Source: Dokdonella_A soli (GTDB lineage Bacteria; Pseudomonadota; Gammaproteobacteria; Xanthomonadales; Rhodanobacteraceae). Taken from it: a DNA stretch of 64,000 nt. The DNA lies in assembly GCF_039523175.1 (NCBI RefSeq), contig NZ_BAAAEU010000007.1:186001-250000 (forward strand), read 5' to 3'. The position numbers were made by a program, and so were the translations under genes. Shown one piece after another: positions 61,513 to 64,000 of this stretch. The first letter of the stretch is position 1. Each line of letters opens with the position of its first letter. Under the pieces are notes generated by a model. The model was not told where the DNA came from. It made no database searches and worked only from the letters and a program-made list of their open reading frames with translations.

Positions 61513-62064
61513 TCATGCCGCGGCCTGCTGGAATTCCGTGCTGCGCGCCAATGCGGCCACACTGAACAGGCCCCACAGGACGTCACCCAATTGAACGTTC
61601 TCGCCGACGAAGCGGCCGTATTTCTCGTCGGCTTCGCCGACCGTGGCCGCAAGCTGCTCCTCGGAAAAGCTGCGCTGGCCGAGCACTTCGTCGACCAGCA
61701 GGCCGGCGCTGCCGCCGTGCTGACGCACGATCAGCACGCGCGTGGTCTCGGTGGTCACGCTGCGTCCGCCGCCGACGAAATCGCGCAGGTCGATCACCGG
61801 CACGAGGTTGCCGCGCACGTTCGCGATGCCGAGCAGCCAGTTCTTCGCACCCGGCACGACGGTCAGGGTAGGCAGGGTCAGGATTTCGTTGACTTCGGCG
61901 ATGCTGCCGACGAAGTAGCGGTCGCCGATGCGGAAACCGATGCCGCGCCACAAACCCGGCGCCTCGATCTGCTCGGGTGCGCCGGCTGCGTGCGCGAGGC
62001 TGCGGCGCTCGTATTCGGCGAGCGCCTCGAACGGAGTGGCGGAATAGTCGATCGTGCTGGCCAT
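61513..62064 (-). CDS. pilI: Type IV pilus chemosensory adaptor PilI
   Basis: A 183-residue CheW-domain adaptor coupling PilJ to ChpA. The fold is clear from GIGFRIGDRYFVGSIAEVNE, LTVVPGAKNWLLGIANVRG, LVPVIDLRDFVGG and VLIVRQHGGSAGLLVDEVLG, and position (between pilG and pilJ) fits PilI. It is 157 bp from pilG; in Pseudomonas and Xanthomonas that space holds pilH, which is absent here. Confidence 0.92.
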   Translation of the reverse strand: MASTIDYSATPFEALAEYERRSLAHAAGAPEQIEAPGLWRGIGFRIGDRYFVGSIAEVNEILTLPTLTVVPGAKNWLLGIANVRGNLVPVIDLRDFVGGGRSVTTETTRVLIVRQHGGSAGLLVDEVLGQRSFSEEQLAATVGEADEKYGRFVGENVQLGDVLWGLFSVAALARSTEFQQAAA

Positions 62065-62221
62065 GTCGATCAGGCTGCGGGGCGCGCGGGGGCGCGGCGC
62101 ATGCGCGCGGCAGCGCCGTGGAAAGAATGCCGCCGCGCTGGTGGGAAATCGCGCGACAAGGCTCCGATGCTGCGGTTGGCTGCCATCTTTCCCCCCGTCG
62201 AGCGAATGGCAAACTTCTGTT

Positions 62222-62620
62222 TCACTTTCCGTCCACGTGACGGCGGATCGCGCCGAGCAGCTCCTCGCGTGTGAAGGGCTTGGTCAGATACTGCTCGGAG
62301 CCTACGATGCGCCCGCGCGCCTTGTCGAACAGGCCGTCCTTCGACGACAGCATGACCACCGGCGTGTTCTTGAACATCTGGTTGTTCTTGATCAACGCAC
62401 AGGTCTGATAGCCATCCAGACGCGGCATCATGATGTCCACGAAGATGATCTGTGGCTGCTGGTCGGAGATCTTGGAAAGCGCCTCGAACCCGTCCGTCGC
62501 GGTGACGACTTCGCAGCCTTCCTTGCGCAGCAAGGTTTCAGCGGTGCGGCGAATAGTCTTCGAATCATCGATGACCATCACCTTGATGCCGTGAAGGCCA
62601 CCTTCTTTCGTGTCGTCCAC
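62222..62620 (-). CDS. pilG: Type IV pilus response regulator PilG
   Basis: A 132-residue CheY-like receiver from GTG 62620. The acidic pair Asp18-Asp19 (VMVIDDSKTIRRTAETLL), phosphoacceptor Asp62 (IIFVDIMMPRLDGYQTCALI) and Lys114 (QYLTKPFTREELLGAI) are intact. The sequence closely follows PilG of Pseudomonas, including LSSKDGLFDKARGRIVGS. It acts with ChpA to promote pilus extension. It is first gene of the chemosensory operon, divergent from gshB as in P. aeruginosa. Confidence 0.94.
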   Translation of the reverse strand: MDDTKEGGLHGIKVMVIDDSKTIRRTAETLLRKEGCEVVTATDGFEALSKISDQQPQIIFVDIMMPRLDGYQTCALIKNNQMFKNTPVVMLSSKDGLFDKARGRIVGSEQYLTKPFTREELLGAIRRHVDGK

Positions 62621-63023
62621 CTATACCCCCCTGCCACTCAACACCTCACCCGCCGCGGACCGTCGCCAATGCGGGCATGTCGCCATGACATGCAAATGGC
62701 ATGCCGAACAGAACGATCGCCGGCAGCGTAGATCCGATATGCCGAACGACCGAAACCGCCTTATCCAACATAGCTAGCGAGGCTGTCAAGTTGTTGTCGT
62801 AAGTACGCGAATGCTTGGAAGAAGGCACCCGCATGGGGCCTCCTTCCGCGGGCCGAGTGTAATATACGGTCGACCACGCGGTTGCGACGCGCATCGCGCT
62901 TGTACCGCGCCTGGGAATCCCGAAGAACGACGCAATCTGACGCACACGGTGACGCCGTGGCATGGTTCGCAGCCATGCCGGCCTGCCGCGACTATTCTCT
63001 GCCCGCGCCCCCCGGACGACGAC
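62621..63023. other. Divergent pilG/gshB intergenic region
   Basis: 403 bp between the two divergent genes, which must hold promoters for both. On the minus strand TTGACA (complement of 62784-62789) is a perfect -35 hexamer, but no good -10 lies 16-18 bp beyond it. On the plus strand GTGTAATATA (near 62858-62867) resembles a -10 region. No gene, terminator or RNA was recognised. Confidence 0.4.
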
Positions 63024-63974
63024 ATGCCCCGTACCCTCGCTGTGCTGATGGATCCGATCGCCGCGATCCATCCGAAAAAGGACACCACGCTGGCGATGCT
63101 GCTGGAAGCGCAGCGCCGCGGCTATGCGTTGCTCTACATGAACCAGGGCGACCTCGCGGTGCGCGACGGCACCGCATGGGCGCGACTGGCGCCGCTGGCG
63201 GTGCGCGACGACCCGCATGACTGGTTCACGCTCGGTGACGCCGCCTGGCGCGAATTCACCGGCATCGACTTCGTGCTTGCGCGCAAGGACCCCCCGGTCG
63301 ACCCACAATTCATCTACGACACCATGGTGCTCGAGCTCGCACAGCGCGCCGGCGTCACCGTGGTCAACGATCCGCGCGGGCTGCGCGACGCCAATGAAAA
63401 ACTGTTTTCGCTGCATTTCCCGCAGTGCTGCCCGCCGACCGCGATCGCGCGCGACCCTGCCGAGATCAAGCGCTTCGTCGCCGAGCACGGCGACGTCGTG
63501 CTGAAGCCACTCGATGGCATGGGCGGTCGCAGCATCTTCCGTTCGCGCCACCGCGACCCGAACCTCAATGTGATCCTCGAGACGCTCACCGCCAACGGCC
63601 ACCAGTTCGCGATCGCGCAGAAGTTCATCCCGGAGATCAGCGCCGGCGACAAACGCATCCTGATGATCGACGGCGAGCCGGTGCCCTACGCGCTCGCGCG
63701 CATCCCGCAGGGCGACGACTTCCGCGGCAACCTCGCCGCCGGCGGCAAGGGCGTCGGCGTGCCGCTGTCCGAGCGCGACCGCTGGATCGCCGCGCAGGTC
63801 GGCCCGGAACTGGTCCGGCGCGGCATGCGCTTCGTCGGCCTGGACGTGATCGGCGACTGGCTCACGGAGATCAACGTAACCTCGCCGACCTGCGTGCGCG
63901 AACTCGATGCCGCATTCGGCCTCAACATCGCCGGGCAGCTGTTCGATCGCCTCGAGGCGACCGCGCGCGCATGA
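63024..63974 (+). CDS. gshB: Glutathione synthetase
   Basis: ATP-grasp enzyme adding glycine to gamma-glutamylcysteine. From ATG 63024 (MPRTLAVLMDPIAAIHPKKD) it is 316 residues, the family length. GshB marks include DPIAAIHPKKDTTLAMLLEA, VLARKDPPVDPQFIYDTMVL, NDPRGLRDANEKLF, VLKPLDGMGGRSIFR (ATP-binding loop) and the C-terminal GLDVIGDWLTEINVTSPT. The gshB-pilG divergent pair is conserved in Pseudomonas. The stop overlaps a downstream ATG (ATGA). Confidence 0.95.
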   Translation: MPRTLAVLMDPIAAIHPKKDTTLAMLLEAQRRGYALLYMNQGDLAVRDGTAWARLAPLAVRDDPHDWFTLGDAAWREFTGIDFVLARKDPPVDPQFIYDTMVLELAQRAGVTVVNDPRGLRDANEKLFSLHFPQCCPPTAIARDPAEIKRFVAEHGDVVLKPLDGMGGRSIFRSRHRDPNLNVILETLTANGHQFAIAQKFIPEISAGDKRILMIDGEPVPYALARIPQGDDFRGNLAAGGKGVGVPLSERDRWIAAQVGPELVRRGMRFVGLDVIGDWLTEINVTSPTCVRELDAAFGLNIAGQLFDRLEATARA

Positions 63975-64000
63975 TCGTCGATCCCGCTTCCGGCAGCCTG
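63971..64000 (+). CDS. Start of a gene overlapping gshB, cut by the window edge
   Basis: ATG 63971 overlaps the gshB stop as ATGA and ten codons remain (MIVDPASGSL). Too little is visible to name it. In P. aeruginosa the gene next to gshB on this side is tonB3, which makes a TonB-like protein plausible, but nothing in these ten residues shows it. Confidence 0.4.
   Translation, partial: MIVDPASGSL

Overview
The window is about 66% GC, densely coded, and looks like a chromosomal stretch from a gammaproteobacterium of the order Lysobacterales (Xanthomonadales). Three things point there. The type II secretion operon has the Xanthomonas xps order (E-F-G-H-I-J-K-L-M-N-D). The gshB-pilG-pilI-pilJ-chpA-chpB-chpC block encodes a twitching-motility chemosensory system. 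Many palindromic repeats begin with GTAG, like the REP/SMAG elements of Stenotrophomonas and relatives. An 87-base run of N (42869-42955) shows this is a scaffold; the gap lies inside one of these repeats. No rRNA, tRNA, CRISPR array, prophage or insertion sequence was seen.

Layout. 1-3.1 kb: rsmI (partial), divergent from lpoA-yraN-dolP (envelope maintenance). 3.2-6.5 kb: an FAD-linked dehydrogenase, a possibly broken small secreted ORF and an uncharacterised secreted protein. 6.5-14.4 kb, minus strand: a vitamin and cofactor run, nrdR-ribD-ribE-ribBX, then ribH-nusB, then thiL-pgpA, with glyA upstream. 14.6-20 kb: ettA, pyrF, def (minus) and an OPT transporter. 20-25.7 kb, minus strand: a tightly overlapping five-gene O-polysaccharide export operon (wzm, wzt, methyltransferase, a two-domain glycosyltransferase-like protein, GT2). 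25.8-30.2 kb: a periplasmic PpiC isomerase, an Ig-like secreted protein, and a second copy of the 5.0-kb secreted protein with its own strong terminator. 30.4-42.1 kb: the complete T2SS operon gspE-to-gspD plus a small lipoprotein translationally coupled to gspD. 42.1-43.0 kb: an unknown membrane protein and the gap. 43-50 kb: purL, two tandem dsbC-type genes and xerD. 50.2-63 kb: an RDD membrane protein and the Pil-Chp chemosensory operon read from pilG down to chpC. 63-64 kb: gshB and the first codons of an overlapping gene.

How the genes fit together. The 20-43 kb half concerns the cell surface: polysaccharide export, periplasmic folding, type II secretion and secreted proteins of unknown role. 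DsbC-like isomerases at 47-48.6 kb could help fold cysteine-containing exports. The Pil-Chp system would control type IV pili, although no pilus structural genes lie here. The first half is mostly conserved housekeeping.

The most unusual feature is how often short repeats have entered or abut genes. A repeat pair sits in frame inside ribD. Repeats form the long leader of the gspH pseudopilin and a 7-bp tandem array inside purL. They also supply the stop codons of ribD, ribBX and pyrF. The best candidates for undescribed biology are the duplicated secreted family (5037-6485 and 28743-30215), its linkage to the T2SS, and the N-terminal PqqD-like domain on a glycosyltransferase in the O-antigen export operon.
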